Shown here: positions 15,001 through 26,742 of the stretch, one piece after another
Position numbering within the stretch: position 1 is the first letter of the stretch
Layout: each line of letters starts with the position of its first letter
Assembly: GCA_037349105.1 (NCBI GenBank)
Contig: JAYJMM010000036.1
Span: 1,276,001 to 1,340,000, forward strand
Origin: Limnomonas spitsbergensis
Lineage: Eukaryota; Chlorophyta; Chlorophyceae; Chlamydomonadales
Reading direction: 5' to 3'
DNA: 64,000 bases
The notes under the pieces: model-generated
Seen by the model: the letters and a program-made list of their open reading frames with translations, nothing else
Database searches by the model: none
What the model was told of the DNA's origin: nothing
Translations under genes and position numbers: made by a program

Positions 15001-18000
15001 AAACAGTGACACTGGTGGCATTGCTGTCCTTCTTGCAAGCAGTGACACTGGTGGCATTGCTGTCCTTCTTGCAAACAGTGACACTGGTGGCATTGCTGTC
15101 CTTCTTGCAAACAGTGACACTGGTGGCATTGCTGTCCTTCTTGCAAACAGTGACACTGGTGGCATTGCTGTCCTTCTTGCAAACAGTGACACTGGCAGCA
15201 TTGCTGTCCTTCTTGCAAGCAGTGACATTGGTGGCATTGCTGTCCTTCTTGCAAACAGTGACACTGGTGGCATTGCTGTCCTTCTTGCAAGCAGTGACAC
15301 TGGCGGCATTGCTGTCCTTCTTGCAAACAGTGACACTGGTGGCATTGCTGTCCTTCTTGCAAAAAGTGACACTGGCGGCATTGCTGTCCTTCTTGCAAAC
15401 AGTGACACTGGTGGCATTGCTGTCCTTCTTGCAAACAGTGACACTGGTGGCATTGCTGTCCTTCTTGCAAGCAGTGACACTGGTGGCATTGCTGTCCTTC
15501 TTGCAAAAAGTGACACTGGTGGCATTGCTGTCCTTCTTGCAAACAGTGACACTGGTGGCATTGCTGTCCTTCTTGCAAGCAGTGACACTGGCAGCATTGC
15601 TGTCCTTCTTGCAAGCAGTGACACTGGCAGCATTGCTGTCCTTCTTGCAAGCAGTGACACTGGTGGCATTGCTGTCCTTCTTGCAAACAGTGACACTGGT
15701 GGCATTGCTGTCCTTCTTGCAAAAAGTGACACTGGCGGCATTGCTGTCCTTCTTGCAAAATGTGACACTGGCAGCATTGCTGTCCTTCTTGCAAAAAGTG
15801 ACACTGGCAGCATTGCTGTCCTTCTTGCAAAATGTGACACTGGTGGCATTGCTGACCTTCTTGCAAACAGTGACATTGGCAGCATTGCTGTCCTTCTTGC
15901 AAGCAGTGACACTGGTGGCATTGCTGTCCTTCTTGCAAGCAGTGACACTGGTGGCATTGCTGTCCTTCTTGCAAGCAGTGACACTGGTGGCATTGCTGTC
16001 CTTCTTGCAAGCAGTGACACTGGTGGCATTGCTGTCCTTCTTGCAAACAGTGACACTGGTGGCATTGCTGTCCTTCTTGCAAACAGTGACACTGGTGGCA
16101 TTGCTGTCCTTCTTGCAAAATGTGACACTGGCAGCATTGCTGTCCTTCTTGCAAAAAGTGACACTGGTGGCATTGCTGTCCTTCTTGCAAACAGTGACAC
16201 TGGTGGCATTGCTGTCTTTCTTGCAAAAAGTGACACTGGTGGCATTGCTGTCCTTCTTGCAAGCAGTGACACTGGTGGCATTGCTGTCCTTCTTGCAAGC
16301 AGTGACACTGGTGGCATTGCTGTCCTTCTTGCAAGCAGTGACACTGGCAGCATTGCTGTCCTTCTTGCAAACAGTGACACTGGTGGCATTGCTGTCCTTC
16401 TTGCAAACAGTGACACTGGCAGCATTGCTGTCCTTCTTGCAAACAGTGACACTGGTGGCATTGCTGTCCTTCTTGCAAGCAGTGACACTGGCGGCATTGC
16501 TGTCCTTCTTGCAAGCAGTGACACTGGTGGCATTGCTGTCCTTCTTGCAAGCAGTGACACTGGTGGCATTGCTGTCCTTCTTGCAAACAGTGACACTGGC
16601 AGCATTGCTGTCCTTCTTGCAAAAAGGGACACTGGTGGCATTGCTGTCCTTCTTGCAAACAGTGACACTGGCAGCATTGCTGTCCTTCTTGCAAACAGTG
16701 ACACTGGTGGCATTGCTGTCCTTCTTGCAAACAGTGACACTGGTGGCATTGCTGTCCTTCTTGCAAACAGTGACACTGGTGGCATTGCTGTCCTTCTTGC
16801 AAGCAATGACACTGGTGGCATTGCTGTCCTTCTTGCAAACAGTGACACTGGTGGCATTGCTGTCCTTCTTGCAAGCAGTGACACTGGTGGCATTGCTGTC
16901 CTTCTTGCAAACAGTGACACTGGTGGCATTGCTGTCCTTCTTGCAAACAGTGACACTGGTGGCATTGCTGTCCTTCTTGCAAGCAGTAACACTGGTGGCA
17001 TTGCTGTCCTTCTTGCAAGCAGTGACACTGGCAGCATTGCTGTCCTTCTTGCAAACAGTGACACTGGTGGCATTGCTGTCCTTCTTGCAAACAGTGACAC
17101 TGGTGGCATTGCTGTCCTTCTTGCAAACAGTGACACTGGTGGCATTGCTGTCCTTCTTGCAAGCAGTGACACTGGTGGCATTGCTGTCCTTCTTGCAAGC
17201 AGTGACACTGGTGGCATTGCTGTCCTTCTTGCAAGCAGTGACACTGGTGGCATTGCTGTCCTTCTTGCAAACAGTGACACTGGTGGCATTGCTGTCCTTC
17301 TTGCAAGCAGTGACACTGGCAGCATTGCTGTCCTTCTTGCAAACAGTGACACTGGTGGCATTGCTGTCCTTCTTGCAAACAGTGACACTGGTGGCATTGC
17401 TGTCCTTCTTGCAAACAGTGACACTGGTGGCATTGCTGTCCTTCTTGCAAACAGTGACACTGGTGGCATTGCTGTCCTTCTTGCAAGCAATGACACTGGT
17501 GGCATTGCTGTCCTTCTTGCAAACAGTGACACTGGTGGCATTGCTGTCCTTCTTGCAAGCAGTGACACTGGTGGCATTGCTGTCCTTCTTGCAAGCAGTG
17601 ACACTGGTGGCATTGCTGTCCTTCTTGCAAACAGTGACACTGGTGGCATTGCTGTCCTTCTTGCAAACAGTGACACTGGTGGCATTGCTGTCCTTCTTGC
17701 AAGCAGTGACACTGGTGGCATTGCTGTCCTTCTTGCAAGCAGTGACACTGGTGGCATTGCTGTCCTTCTTGCAAGCAGTGACACTGGTGGCATTGCTGTC
17801 CTTCTTGCAAACAGTGACACTGGTGGCATTGCTGTCCTTCTTGCAAGCAGTGACACTGGCAGCATTGCTGTCCTTCTTGCAAACAGTGACACTGGTGGCA
17901 TTGCTGTCCTTCTTGCAAACAGTGACACTGGTGGCATTGCTGTCCTTCTTGCAAACAGTGACACTGGTGGCATTGCTGTCCTTCTTGCAAGCAGTGACAC

Positions 18001-21000
18001 TGGTGGCATTGCTGTCCTTCTTGCAAACAGTGACACTGGTGGCATTGCTGTCCTTCTTGCAAAAAGTGACACTGGTGGCATTGCTGTCCTTCTTGCAAGC
18101 AGTGACACTGGCAGCATTGCTGTCCTTCTTGCAAACAGTGACACTGGTGGCATTGCTGTCCTTCTTGCAAGCAGTGACACTGGCAGCATTGCTGTCCTTC
18201 TTGCAAAAAGTGACACTGGTGGCATTGCTGTCCTTCTTGCAAACAGTGACACTGGTGGCATTGCTGTCCTTCTTGCAAGCAGTGACACTGGTGGCATTGC
18301 TGTCCTTCTTGCAAACAGTGACACTGGTGGCATTGCTGTCCTTCTTGCAAACAGTGACACTGGTGGCATTGCTGTCCTTCTTGCAAGCAGTGACACTGGT
18401 GGCATTGCTGTCCTTCTTGCAAGCAGTGACACTGGTGGCATTGCTGTCCTTCTTGCAAACAGTGACACTGGTGGCATTGCTGTCCTTCTTGCAAACAGTG
18501 ACACTGGTGGCATTGCTGTCCTTCTTGCAAACAGTGACACTGGTGGCATTGCTGTCCTTCTTGCAAGCAGTGACACTGGTGGCATTGCTGTCCTTCTTGC
18601 AAACAGTGACACTGGTGGCATTGCTGTCCTTCTTGCAAACAGTGACACTGGTGGCATTGCTGTCCTTCTTGCAAACAGTGACACTGGTGGCATTGCTGTC
18701 CTTCTTGCAAACAGTGACACTGGCAGCATTGCTGTCCTTCTTGCAAGCAGTGACACTGGTGGCATTGCTGTCCTTCTTGCAAACAGTGACACTGGTGGCA
18801 TTGCTGTCCTTCTTGCAAGCAGTGACACTGGCGGCATTGCTGTCCTTCTTGCAAACAGTGACACTGGTGGCATTGCTGTCCTTCTTGCAAAAAGTGACAC
18901 TGGCGGCATTGCTGTCCTTCTTGCAAACAGTGACACTGGTGGCATTGCTGTCCTTCTTGCAAACAGTGACACTGGTGGCATTGCTGTCCTTCTTGCAAGC
19001 AGTGACACTGGTGGCATTGCTGTCCTTCTTGCAAAAAGTGACACTGGTGGCATTGCTGTCCTTCTTGCAAACAGTGACACTGGTGGCATTGCTGTCCTTC
19101 TTGCAAGCAGTGACACTGGCAGCATTGCTGTCCTTCTTGCAAGCAGTGACACTGGCAGCATTGCTGTCCTTCTTGCAAGCAGTGACACTGGTGGCATTGC
19201 TGTCCTTCTTGCAAACAGTGACACTGGTGGCATTGCTGTCCTTCTTGCAAAAAGTGACACTGGCGGCATTGCTGTCCTTCTTGCAAAATGTGACACTGGC
19301 AGCATTGCTGTCCTTCTTGCAAAAAGTGACACTGGCAGCATTGCTGTCCTTCTTGCAAAATGTGACACTGGTGGCATTGCTGACCTTCTTGCAAACAGTG
19401 ACATTGGCAGCATTGCTGTCCTTCTTGCAAGCAGTGACACTGGTGGCATTGCTGTCCTTCTTGCAAGCAGTGACACTGGTGGCATTGCTGTCCTTCTTGC
19501 AAGCAGTGACACTGGTGGCATTGCTGTCCTTCTTGCAAGCAGTGACACTGGTGGCATTGCTGTCCTTCTTGCAAACAGTGACACTGGTGGCATTGCTGTC
19601 CTTCTTGCAAACAGTGACACTGGTGGCATTGCTGTCCTTCTTGCAAAATGTGACACTGGCAGCATTGCTGTCCTTCTTGCAAAAAGTGACACTGGTGGCA
19701 TTGCTGTCCTTCTTGCAAACAGTGACACTGGTGGCATTGCTGTCCTTCTTGCAAACAGTGACACTGGTGGCATTGCTGTCCTTCTTGCAAAAAGTGACAC
19801 TGGTGGCATTGCTGTCCTTCTTGCAAAATGTGACACTGGCAGCATTGCTGTCCTTCTTGCAAAATGTGACACTGGTGGCATTGCTGTCCTTCTTGCAAAA
19901 AGTGACACTGGTGGCATTGCTGTCCTTCTTGCAAAAAGTGACACTGGTGGCATTGCTGTCCTTCTTGCAAAAAGTGACACTGGCGGCATTGCTGTCCTTC
20001 TTGCAAAAAGTGACACTGGCAGCATTGCTGTCCTTCTTGCAAACAGTGACACTGGTGGCATTGCTGTCCTTCTTGCAAATAGTGACACTGGTGGCATTGC
20101 TGTCCTTCTTGCAAAATGTGACACTGGCAGCATTGCTGTCCTTCTTGCAAAAAGTGACAATGGTGGCATTGCTGTCCTTCTTGCAAACAGTGACACTGGT
20201 GGCATTGCTGTCCTTCTTGCAAACAGTGACACTGGTGGCATTGCTGTCCTTCTTGCAAAAAGTGACACTGGTGGCATTGCTGTCCTTCTTGCAAAATGTG
20301 ACACTGGCAGCATTGCTGTCCTTCTTGCAAAATGTGACACTGGTGGCATTGCTGTCCTTCTTGCAAAAAGTGACACTGGTGGCATTGCTGTCCTTCTTGC
20401 AAAAAGTGACACTGGTGGCATTGCTGTCCTTCTTGCAAAAAGTGACACTGGCGGCATTGCTGTCCTTCTTGCAAAAAGTGACACTGGCAGCATTGCTGTC
20501 CTTCTTGCAAAATGTGACACTGGTGGCATTGCTGTCCTTCTTGCAAAAAGTGACACTGGCAGCATTGCTGTCCTTCTTGCAAACAGTGACACTGGTGGCA
20601 TTGCTGTCCTTCTTGCAAACAGTGACACTGGCAGCATTGCTGTCCTTCTTGCAAAAAGTGACACTGGTGGCATTGCTGTCCTTCTTGCAAAAAGTGACAC
20701 TGGCAGCATTGCTGTCCTTCTTGCAAAAAGTGACACTGGCAGCATTGCTGTCCTTCTTGCAAACAGTGACACTGGTGGCATTGCTGTCCTTCTTGCAAAA
20801 AGTGACACTGGTGGCATTGCTGTCCTTCTTGCAAAAAGTGACACTGGCGGCATTGCTGTCCTTCTTGCAAGCAGTGACACTGGCAGCATTGCTGTCCTTC
20901 TCGCAAAAAAGTAACAATGGTGGCATTGCTGTCCTTCTTGCAAGCAGTGACACTGGCAGCATTGCTGTCCTTCTCGCAAAAAAGTGACACTGGTGGCATT

Positions 21001-22675
21001 GCTGTCCATCTTGCAAAAAGTGACACTGGCAGCATTGCTGTCCTTCTTGCAAAAAGTGACACTGGTGGCATTGCTGTCCTTCTCGCAAAATGTGACACTG
21101 GCAGCATTGCTGTCCTTCTTGCAAGCAGTGACACTGGCAGCATTGCTGTCCTTCTTGCAAAATGTGACAATGGCAGCATTGCTGTCCTTCTTGCAAAAAG
21201 TGACACTGGCAGCATTGCTGTCCTTCTTGCAAAATGTGACACTGGCAGCATTGCTGTCCTTCTTGCAAAAAGTGACAATGGTGGCATTGCTGTCCTTCTT
21301 GCAAAATGTGACACTGGCAGCATTGCTGTCCTTCTTGCAAAAAGTGACACTGGCAGCATTGCTGTCCTTCTTGCAAAAAGTGACACTGGCGGCATTGCTG
21401 TCCTTCTTGCAAAAAGTGACACTGGTGGCATTGCTGTCCTTCTTGCAAAAAGTGACACTGGCAGCATTGCTGTCCTTCTTGCAAGCAGTGACACTGGTGG
21501 CATTGCTGTCCTTCTTGCAAGCAGTGACACTGGCAGCATTGCTGTCCTTCTTGCAAGCAGTGACACTGGTGGCATTGCTGTCCTTCTTGCAAGCAGTGAC
21601 ACTGGCAGCATTGCTGTCCTTCTTGCAAAAAGTGACACTGGTGGCATTGCTGTCCTTCTTGCAAAAAGTGACACTGGCAGCATTGCTGTCCTTCTTGCAA
21701 ACAGTGACACTGGCAGCATTGCTGTCCTTCTTGCAAACAGTGACACTGGTGGCATTGCTGTCCTTCTTGCAAAAAGTGACACTGGTGGCATTGCTGTCCT
21801 TCTTGCAAAAAGTGACACTGGCAGCATTGCTGTCCTTCTTGCAAAAAGTGACACTGGTGGCATTGCTGTCCTTCTTGCAAAAAGTGACACTGGCAGCATT
21901 GCTGTCCTTCTTGCAAAAAGTGACAATGGTGGCATTGCTGTCCTTCTTGCAAAATGTGACACTGGCAGCATTGCTGTCCTTCTTGCAAAATGTGACACTG
22001 GCAGCATTGCTGTCCTTCTTGCAAGCAGTGACACTGGTGGCATTGCTGTCCTTCTTGCAAGCAGTGACACTGGCAGCATTGCTGTCCTTCTTGCAAAATG
22101 TGACACTGGCAGCATTGCTGTCCTTCTTGCAAACAGTGACACTGGCAGCATTGCTGTCCTTCTTGCAAAATGTGACACTGGCAGCATTGCTGTCCTTCTT
22201 GCAAAATGTGACACTGGCAGCATTGCTGTCCTTCTTGCAAAAAGTGACACTGGCAGCATTGCTGTCCTTCTTGCAAAAAGTGACACAAGTGGCATTGCTG
22301 TCCTTCTTGCAAAAAGTGACACTGGCAGCATTGCTGTCCTTCTTGCAAAATGTGACACTGGCAGCATTGCTGTCCTTCTTGCAAAATGTGACACTGGCGG
22401 CATTGCTGTCCTTCTTGCAAAAAGTGACACAAGTGGCATTGCTGTCCTTCTTGCAAAAAGTGACATTGGCAGCATTGCTGTCCTTCTTGCAAAATGTGAC
22501 ACTGGCAGCATTGCTGTCCTTCTTGCAAAATGTGACACTGGTGGCATTGCTGTCCTTCTTGCAAAAAGTAACACTGGTGGCATTGCTGTCCTTCTTGCAA
22601 GCAGTGACACTGGCAGCATTGCTGTCCTTCTTGCAAAAAGTGACATCGGCGGCATTGCTGTCCTTCTCGCAAAAC
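1..22675. repeat. 36-bp satellite array with higher-order repeats
   Basis: About 630 head-to-tail copies of a 36-bp unit, e.g. GGCATTGCTGTCCTTCTTGC followed by AAACAGTGACACTGGT. The left end lies outside the window. Variation is confined to a few sites: GGTGGC/GGCAGC/GGCGGC, and AACAG/AGCAG/AAAAG/AAATG after TTGCA. Marker variants recur at 3,528-, 3,888- and 12,780-bp spacings (98, 108 and 355 units), so large blocks have been duplicated. Units at 10.5-12.8 kb and 19.7-22.7 kb are richer in AAAAG and AAATG variants and show less block order. Two 37-bp units near 20,905 and 20,978 carry an extra A. Five of the six frames are free of stops in the basic unit, and the variable sites are mostly non-synonymous in either open forward frame, so I read this as satellite DNA and not a gene. 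Confidence 0.95.
5821..6576. repeat. Ten-unit (360-bp) tandem duplication inside the 36-bp array
   Basis: The variant pattern of 5,821-6,216 repeats at 6,181-6,576 with a 360-bp shift. This extra ten-unit block explains why the second higher-order copy is 3,888 bp long while the others measure 3,528 bp. It is a clear sign of recent unequal exchange or replication slippage, or of an assembly choice within the array. Confidence 0.75.
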
Positions 22676-23290
22676 TCTGTCCCAAGAGGTTGGTTTGCGG
22701 CTGCACCTTTTTTTGAAGGTTTCGATCCATTAGCCGAGGGCAGGATGTCAAGCCTGAACCCTGAACCCTAAACCCTGTCCATCTCTGCCACCCATTTTGG
22801 TAGCCCTCTCCTAGGAGGTTTTGGTCCTTAAGCCATGGGCTGGAATGTCAAGCTTAAACCCTAAACCTTAAACCCAAAACCCCTCGGCCCAAGCAGGTTG
22901 GTTTGTTGCAACGCCGCTCCGAGGAGATATCGGTCCCTCAGCCCAGGGCGGGGATGTCAAGCCTAAACCCTTCAACATTCACCCAAAACCCTTTTTCCCT
23001 AGCAGGCTGGTTTGTTGAAGCGCCGCTCCTAGAAGGTTTTGGTCCCTCAGCCAAGGGCGGGGATGTCAAGGCTAAACCCTAAACATGTAACCTCAAACCC
23101 CTCTACGTGCGTAGGTTGGTTTGTTGCAGCGCCGCTCCTTGGAGGTTTAGGTCCCTCAGCCCAGAGCGGGGATGTCAAGCCTTACCCTTAAGCCTTTAAC
23201 CTCAAACCCCTATACTTGCGCATGTTGGTTGGTTGCAGCGCCGCTCCTAGGAGGTTTTGGTCCCACAGCCCTGGGCGGGGATATCAAGGC
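22676..23290. repeat. Degenerate ~109-bp repeat with telomere-like motifs
   Basis: About six diverged copies. The recognisable GGTTGGTTTG-type anchors are at 22,688, 22,896, 23,005, 23,114 and about 23,224. Each copy has GCGCCGCTCC..GAGG..TTTTGGTCCCTCAGCC..GGGCGGGGATGTCAAG and then a C-rich stretch such as CCTGAACCCTAAACCC or CTTAAACCCTAAACCTTAAA. The CCCTAAACCC motif matches plant/algal-type telomere DNA on its C-rich strand. It is embedded within each unit rather than forming a pure telomere tract. It directly borders the 36-bp satellite. Small ORFs over it are not convincing. Confidence 0.8.
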
Positions 23291-24599
23291 TGCTGCTGCC
23301 ACTAGTGCGAAGTGCTGGGTTGTCGCGACCCCCATTGGACTTGTCATACGGGGCCTGGCCAAGGGCTACGTGCCCCCCACATCCTTCATCATTGCTGCTA
23401 TGGTGGCGACGGGGATTCTGATAGTCGGTTGGCGCTCAGCATGGGCGGTGGCCTCCGCCCCGAAGGTGGGTGCCATGGCAACTTATGATGAGCGGGACAG
23501 GGAGTGAAGGAGCATACCTGAGTGAATGACTGAAAGGTAGGAAACAGAAAGGCAACTGCTTACTGAATGCAGTTGAATTATGGGGGTTTCTGGTCCTTTT
23601 GAAGGGCGACTGCAAGTTCTTTTCGCCACCGCTGCAATTGTTTTTAGCGTAGATCGCTAGGCAGGGGCAGGGTAGGGGCGGCCAAACCAACCATTTTAAA
23701 CCAGTACTGGCAGTTGTTTTGACTTAAGAAACATGGTCAACGATTGCTCAGCATGTCCGTTTTACTCACTCGGGTGTACTGCGGAGATATATTCAGCTGG
23801 CCTGCCAGCCTGTCATCGTCTATCTCTTGCTTGCTGATCAGCGGCATAGCATATCGTTTGAATAGGTATGGCGAGTTGGCACGTTTGCAGTCTGTGATGC
23901 TGGCAGTCAAGCTAGCAGCCAGCTGGCTAGCTGGCAGTTTGGCTGGCTAGCTGGCAGTCTGGCCAGCTGGCTAGCTGGCACGTCAGCAATCTGTGAGGAC
24001 AAGGACCTCATTGGTGGCTGCTAATTACTGCTGAAACTGCTGCTGTTGTGACTGAGCATATGTCTTAATTTGGCTTCAGCGAGATTTGCAGCCACAAGCT
24101 CTTAACTTTTAGCTACAAGACCTACACCCTTGGCCATACTATGCACTCACTATAGTAAGAGCTTGGAGGCACGGAACTCATTTCCCCCCCAAGTGACATG
24201 TATCTCTTGTTATGACCCTGCCAAAGTTTCAAGCGCTCTGCGTGTTTGTTGTCATCCTTCCAGGCTACTACTTCCAGCAATGTTGTTGCTGCTCGACTAC
24301 CCCATCGCAAGAAGCCGTATGGCGGTCTTCTAAAGTGTGTACAGCTGCACCTTGCTAAGATAGAGATAGCATTCATACCAGTGGTGACTAGTGACAGTGG
24401 GATACATGATGGCAATGCGGTAATTTTGCATTAGTCGAAACATGTAGAAGATGTACCGGTATTTACGCATGGGCTTGAGTGTCTTCCATGGATTGATTGT
24501 TTCGGTCCCCTGGTTGCCATTCACTGATGGGCATGCACTTGGGCTATTGATTTATCTGAGCGGCGGATCAGCTAGCATCGCTTTAGTTAAGTATTACCT
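23291..24599. other. Non-coding stretch, no gene seen
   Basis: The short ORFs here lack convincing composition and splice context. The only structure seen is a run of CTAGCTGGCAG-like words at about 23,880-23,985, including self-complementary GCTAGC and CAGCTGG pieces, which looks like a small decayed tandem repeat. Confidence 0.5.
23880..23985. repeat. Short CTAGCTGGCAG tandem repeat
   Basis: CTAGCTGGCAG or a close variant recurs four to five times with 10-20-bp spacing. The words are rich in self-complementary GCTAGC and AGCTGGCTAGCT. No function is inferred. Confidence 0.6.
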
Positions 24600-24641
24600 T
24601 GGATGGGGCGCAAATTGTATTTACAATTTGCGCCCCATCCA
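24600..24641. repeat. Perfect 20-bp inverted repeat (hairpin)
   Basis: TGGATGGGGCGCAAATTGTA is followed by TT and then its exact reverse complement. The arms are 20 bp with a 2-bp loop, giving a very stable cruciform or RNA hairpin. No poly-T tract or adjacent gene suggests a terminator. It could be a foldback or MITE remnant. Confidence 0.85.
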
Positions 24642-24904
24642 TTGCCATCCGGGCCGGGCGGTTTCCGATCAACAGAAAATTTGCCCAACCCTAGTGTCCT
24701 ACCTACTGCTTACGCAATAGCCAGAGGGAGTGTGCTTGTGTGCGCATAAATTTGCGACTGTGGCTCGGCGCGATCAGCACGGCTGATACCAGAGGACGGC
24801 GCAACGGTTAGCGGCGAGAGGCACGTTGCTGCCAGCGGTGTTGGGCACGGGGGGATAGCGAGCAAGTGGAGGATGCGTTACAAGTGCCTGTACCGGTTTA
24901 CGGG

Positions 24905-24972
24905 CACATGTCCCATGCATCAATTGTGATACTCTGTTGGATTGTAAAAACTTCACAAACAGCTTCTTCACA
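24905..24972 (+). repeat. Short dispersed repeat, copy 1 (SINE-like core)
   Basis: Contains CATGTCCCATGCATCAAT, then GTGATACTCTGTTGGATTGT and AAAAACTTCACAAAC. A related core is present at 48,136-48,196 (+) and, inverted, at 43,637-43,700. Three copies in one window, one of them inside an intron, indicate a genome-wide dispersed element. Confidence 0.55.
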
Positions 24973-25003
24973 CACATTTGTGCTTCCAGTGCCCTATCTA
25001 GTG

Positions 25004-25491
25004 TTAGGGAGCATTTACGTGAGCGGTGGTGAGCAGGTCCTCCGGGCGCTGCCACTTTTGTGGACTAAGATGTGGGCATTGTTGAAGGTTAGTCTCTAGG
25101 GATTCTGAGGCGCCAGTGTCGTTTCCCTTTCCTGCCTTCCAGGGGTCTACAATGGGGTCTGGGAATTGACCGGTTTCGCCGGGCACTTTTCTTTCCCTCT
25201 CCGTTTTTTTACCGAGCCGGAGACATCTTATTTTTTTGTCCGGTTTTCCGAAAAGGTGTGAAAAGTGTGAATTTTTCTCCTGAGAGTCTGCCTGAGGGAA
25301 GATCGTCAGCGAGACGAGAGAGGCGGCTGTTTCGGCTGGGGCTGTTTCGGTGAGGTCGATCTCAACCTCCACTTCGCGAAGTTGCTCCTCGACTTCGAGA
25401 CGTGGCTCCTTCACTTTGTCTAACGACCACATGTCGAAACCTGACTGAAGGGTTTGCTACCGATCTGCCGCTTTCTAGAACCACTAGCCAT
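25004..25491 (-). pseudogene. Decayed minus-strand ORF, charged protein fragment
   Basis: On the minus strand an ATG at 25,491 begins MASGSRKRQIGSKPFSQ and stops after about 23 residues. A second frame offset by one then reads MWSLDKVKEPRLEVEEQL and continues for about 140 residues to 25,004, Glu/Lys-rich at first. The short basic start followed by an acidic stretch resembles the beginning of a transposon ORF, but I do not recognise the family. A single-base frame break between the two parts is an inference. The neighbouring 70-bp dispersed repeat supports a mobile-element origin. Confidence 0.25.
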
Positions 25492-25591
25492 AATGGCTTG
25501 CTGAGAATATGTTAAAGGGAATACACTGGAACAGCCGGGGAGAAAAATAGCCGGATACGAGTTTGTGGGCCTCCGGCCCCAAATCACCGTA

Positions 25592-25661
25592 GTGTCAAGA
25601 AAGTCGCACTTCAGAAAGTCGCACTTCGAAATGGGCATGCCAGGTGTGCTGCGCACAGTAC
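25592..25661 (-). repeat. 70-bp dispersed repeat, copy A
   Basis: GTGTCAAGAAAGTCGCACTT with an internal direct repeat of AGAAAGTCGCACTTC, ending GCGCACAGTAC. It matches the reverse complement of 42,990-43,059 with three mismatches in 70 bp. On the minus strand it would encode KCDFLKCDFLDTT. Confidence 0.8.
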
Positions 25662-26125
25662 AACGGCTTCAGAATTTCACAAAGAAATACGTATACTGGT
25701 GACCAGTAATTGATGTTGGTGAGCTATGAAATGGACGACGCCGCAAGCACGCTTTCTGGTAAGCCTCCCCACTGCATCCCTTGTTTATAATGTGGCGTGC
25801 GTACCCGTCTTACTGCGCACCCCTTTTTCCTTTCGTGCATCCAACCACCAGGATATCAAGAAGGGGAAGGGCGCGGCTAGCCCAGCTGTACAGGCCGCCC
25901 GTGCCTCGAGGCATCAGAGCCTCATCGAAAAAGCGGAACGGGCCGACAAGGGGCAGAGTTAGCCCCCAACTCCCATGGTGCTAACCATTGAGGTGAGTGA
26001 GGGGCGGGCTAGAGGGGCCCGCCCTCCCAGCCGGACCTTTTCGGGTCAGTCTAGGCACACTTGTGCAGTTACAAAAGTTAATACGTTAAGATTGCTCTAC
26101 GATTTGTTAAAGAGGCCATGCATTA
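25662..26125. other. Intergenic stretch without a clear gene
   Basis: Two short overlapping plus-strand ORFs (25,726-25,984) are present, but without recognisable features. Likely non-coding sequence ahead of the leader-type repeat. Confidence 0.4.
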
Positions 26126-26742
26126 TGTCACGGTATAATGCAGTAAACGTGACAGAACCGTATTTACCGCTGACGCGGCTGCGGAGCCCCCTTTTCTTGG
26201 ATGGGAGCCCAGCTTCCCACTTTCGGGAAGATCTGTGGCAGGATTTCCCGTACTTAGTAAATAGGGCTTGCCGGGACCTTGAATCCCGGTTTGCGTGCTT
26301 GACTCTTACTTCGTCCTTTTTAAGTGGACAGGCCTCTAATTGTAATCAGCACCGGCTATCATCCCAAGAGATACCCAGTGGATACCAATAACGCCAGTAC
26401 CACGGTGACGTCAAGCCTAGTTCAGCCTCAGAGCCGACATAGCAACCTAGATATCGTCAGCAAGAAGCCCAGCCCGACCTACGACTCCTTCCGCAGTCTA
26501 CGGCTACGGCTTACCCCGCTTCACGCGGTAACTAAGTTACTCCGCGACCCAACAGACTAGCTATCTGAAAGGCCAGCAGTTTAGCTTTACAAGAGATCAC
26601 TCCGTGTATGTCATCTAGAAGTCCCAGCCACAGCTTAACGCGTTGCGCATCATCGGCCAGTGTGTAGTCACTGAGTCCGCCCGTAGGCGTCTGCCACTCT
26701 GTGGGGAAGAAGTCCGCCACGGACCTGAAGCAAACATCACGA
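26126..26742 (+). mobile_element. Retroelement leader/LTR-like repeat, copy 1 (solo)
   Basis: Starts TGTCACGGTATAATGCAGTA. It shares many long blocks with 59,785-60,420 in the same orientation: GAAGCCCAGCTTCCCACTTT-type, TTCGGGAAGATCT, GGGCTTGCCGGGAC, GGACAGGCCTCTA, CAGTCTACGGCTACGG, CATCTAGAAGT, and GGGGAAGAAGTCCGCCACGG near the end. The other copy lies directly upstream of a Gag-like ORF, so this is probably a solo leader or LTR left by the same family. Similarity ends near 26,742. No terminal TG...CA pair or target-site duplication was established. Confidence 0.65.

Noticed and set aside
3..22771. Long ORFs of 6,994, 599 and 595 codons with a 12-residue repeat, resembling antifreeze or ice-binding style repeat proteins
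   Set aside because: Frames stay open because the repeat is 36 bp and stop-free in five of six frames. No start context, no splice structure, and mostly non-synonymous unit variation.
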